21,935 nucleotides of DNA, taken from NCBI GenBank assembly GCA_019418225.1, contig DYCF01000060.1, forward strand, positions 1 to 21,935. Reading direction: 5' to 3'. The position numbers and the translations under genes are program-made. Below the pieces are notes generated by a model, which saw only the letters and a program-made list of their open reading frames with translations, was not told the DNA's origin and did no database searches. This stretch comes from Clostridiales bacterium (lineage in GTDB: Bacteria; Bacillota; Clostridia; Lachnospirales; Cellulosilyticaceae). Positions 21,049-21,935 of this stretch are shown here, one piece after another (position 1 is the stretch's first letter; each line of letters opens with the position of its first letter).

Positions 21049-21777
21049 TTAGTTTAGGGTTTTATTATATTCGTCTAGCGCTTCTACTACGGCTTCCATA
21101 AGTTTTTGCTGGTAGCCTTTGTCTGAAAGCATGCGGTCTTCATTCCAGTTGCTCATAAAGCCCATTTCAAAAATAACAACGGGTACTTTAGACCAGTTAA
21201 ATCCAGTCATATCTCCGCGCTCAAAAATACCATTCACTTTAACACCTTTGCCTTCTAGTGTCTTTTTTAAAAGTTGGGCATAATCATAACTTGGTTTATA
21301 AATACCTGCAGTATGCGTGCCTGCTTTGGAAGGTACAATAAGCACTGCGCCACTTTTTCCGCCATTGCCGATACTGTCGCAGTGAAGTCTAATCGTCATA
21401 TCAGCCTGTGCCTTATTTGCAATTTCTGCCCGCTCTACATTGCTGACATTCACCTCATTAACTTCTCTTGTCATCACCACTTCATAGCCCTTTTGCATCA
21501 GTAAATCTTTTAAAATAAGCGCTGCCTCTAAGTTTACAGCATACTCTGGCTTTTTCGTTGCTACACCTGTTGTCCCTGAAGCAACTCTGGCTTTTTTATT
21601 TTCTGAACCTGGTGCAATAGGTTCGCCCTTAGGATCACCTTTAGCTTGATGCCCCGGGTCAATACAAACTACAAAATGTTCCTTCGCCCATATGCGTGGT
21701 ACACTGGTTATACTCATTACCACCACCAATAAAATATAAATTGCATACTTTAGCTTCTGCTTTGTTGTCATTTTCAC
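21049..21777 (-). CDS. Secreted zinc N-acetylmuramoyl-L-alanine amidase (Amidase_3)
   Basis: 242 residues. Residues ~11-31 are a signal peptide or anchor (YAIYILLVVVMSITSVPRIW, possible cleavage after WA). The rest is an Amidase_3 domain that cleaves the amide bond between N-acetylmuramic acid and L-alanine in peptidoglycan. Zinc ligands are His43 (IDPGHQ), Glu78 (KKPEYAVNLE) and His132 (IRLHCD); the catalytic Glu204 lies in VIFEMGFMSN. There are no cell-wall-binding repeats. GTG 21777 is 7 nt after GGAGG and is preferred over ATG 21771. Size and layout are CwlD-like, but no sporulation neighbours are seen, so the exact role (cwlD or a general autolysin) is open. Confidence 0.92.
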   Translation of the reverse strand: MKMTTKQKLKYAIYILLVVVMSITSVPRIWAKEHFVVCIDPGHQAKGDPKGEPIAPGSENKKARVASGTTGVATKKPEYAVNLEAALILKDLLMQKGYEVVMTREVNEVNVSNVERAEIANKAQADMTIRLHCDSIGNGGKSGAVLIVPSKAGTHTAGIYKPSYDYAQLLKKTLEGKGVKVNGIFERGDMTGFNWSKVPVVIFEMGFMSNWNEDRMLSDKGYQQKLMEAVVEALDEYNKTLN

Positions 21778-21935
21778 TTTGTTGCCTCCTCTTATGCTTA
21801 TAGCTTATTTATATGCAATTTTTATTATTTTACTCAATTTAATGGGGAAAATAGGTATGAAAAAAGCACCCCTATTGGAGCAATGTCATTAAGTTAAGAC
21901 ATTAATTAGGTATCGTCCAAAAAATAATCAAGTAC

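Noticed and set aside
21840..21935. Possible end of an insertion sequence at the right edge
   Set aside because: The final 100 nt (after an AT-rich stretch) contain no transposase frame, no visible terminal repeat and no partner end within the window.

Overview
The window reads as a low-GC Firmicute of class Clostridia. The evidence is AT-rich DNA, strong AGGAGG-type ribosome binding sites with frequent GTG and TTG starts, and a GltX, AraC-GyrI regulators and Amidase_6 proteins of the Lachnospirales/Cellulosilyticum type. The lineage is an inference from protein flavour, not a database match.

Positions 1 to about 8695 are the lysogeny and early-replication end of an integrated temperate phage. 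From the right: a tyrosine integrase (7499-8605) beside a tRNA-Thr(CGT) whose 3' end is the attachment site; a 53-residue out-of-frame ORF just ahead of it; an XRE repressor (6825-7220); an operator region (6640-6835); then a leftward operon of two small XRE proteins, an ORF6N/ORF6C antirepressor, two microproteins (46 and 49 aa), a DnaD-like initiator, a DnaC-like helicase loader and a run of small accessory proteins. Notable among the last are a 97-aa protein ending in a sliding-clamp-binding motif (QLTLF) and an 89-aa protein that is the CodY DNA-binding domain without its GAF sensor. The phage continues off the left edge, so the far attachment site is not visible.

The switch can be read in outline. 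A consensus leftward promoter (TTGACA-17-TATTAT) carries a TCCTCT-AAT-AGAGGA operator inside its spacer, with two degenerate copies downstream. The repressor has no S24/LexA-type protease domain, so release probably depends on the antirepressor or another partner. The integrase transcript starts at a strong promoter with a LexA-like box just downstream, suggesting SOS control of integrase expression.

From 8695 rightward the DNA is chromosomal: tRNA-Thr; an Amidase_6 protein; a GyrI-like protein; a small membrane protein; a C45 acyltransferase/peptidase with an AraC-GyrI regulator upstream; a membrane-anchored alpha/beta hydrolase; gltX; a GT2 glycosyltransferase with a 140-residue Lys/Glu tail; an orphan multi-TM PAS-PAS histidine kinase; a secreted Amidase_6 protein; a 139-nt long hairpin element; and a secreted zinc N-acetylmuramoyl-L-alanine amidase. 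Several are cell-envelope enzymes, but they are separate units divided by clear terminators, not one pathway.
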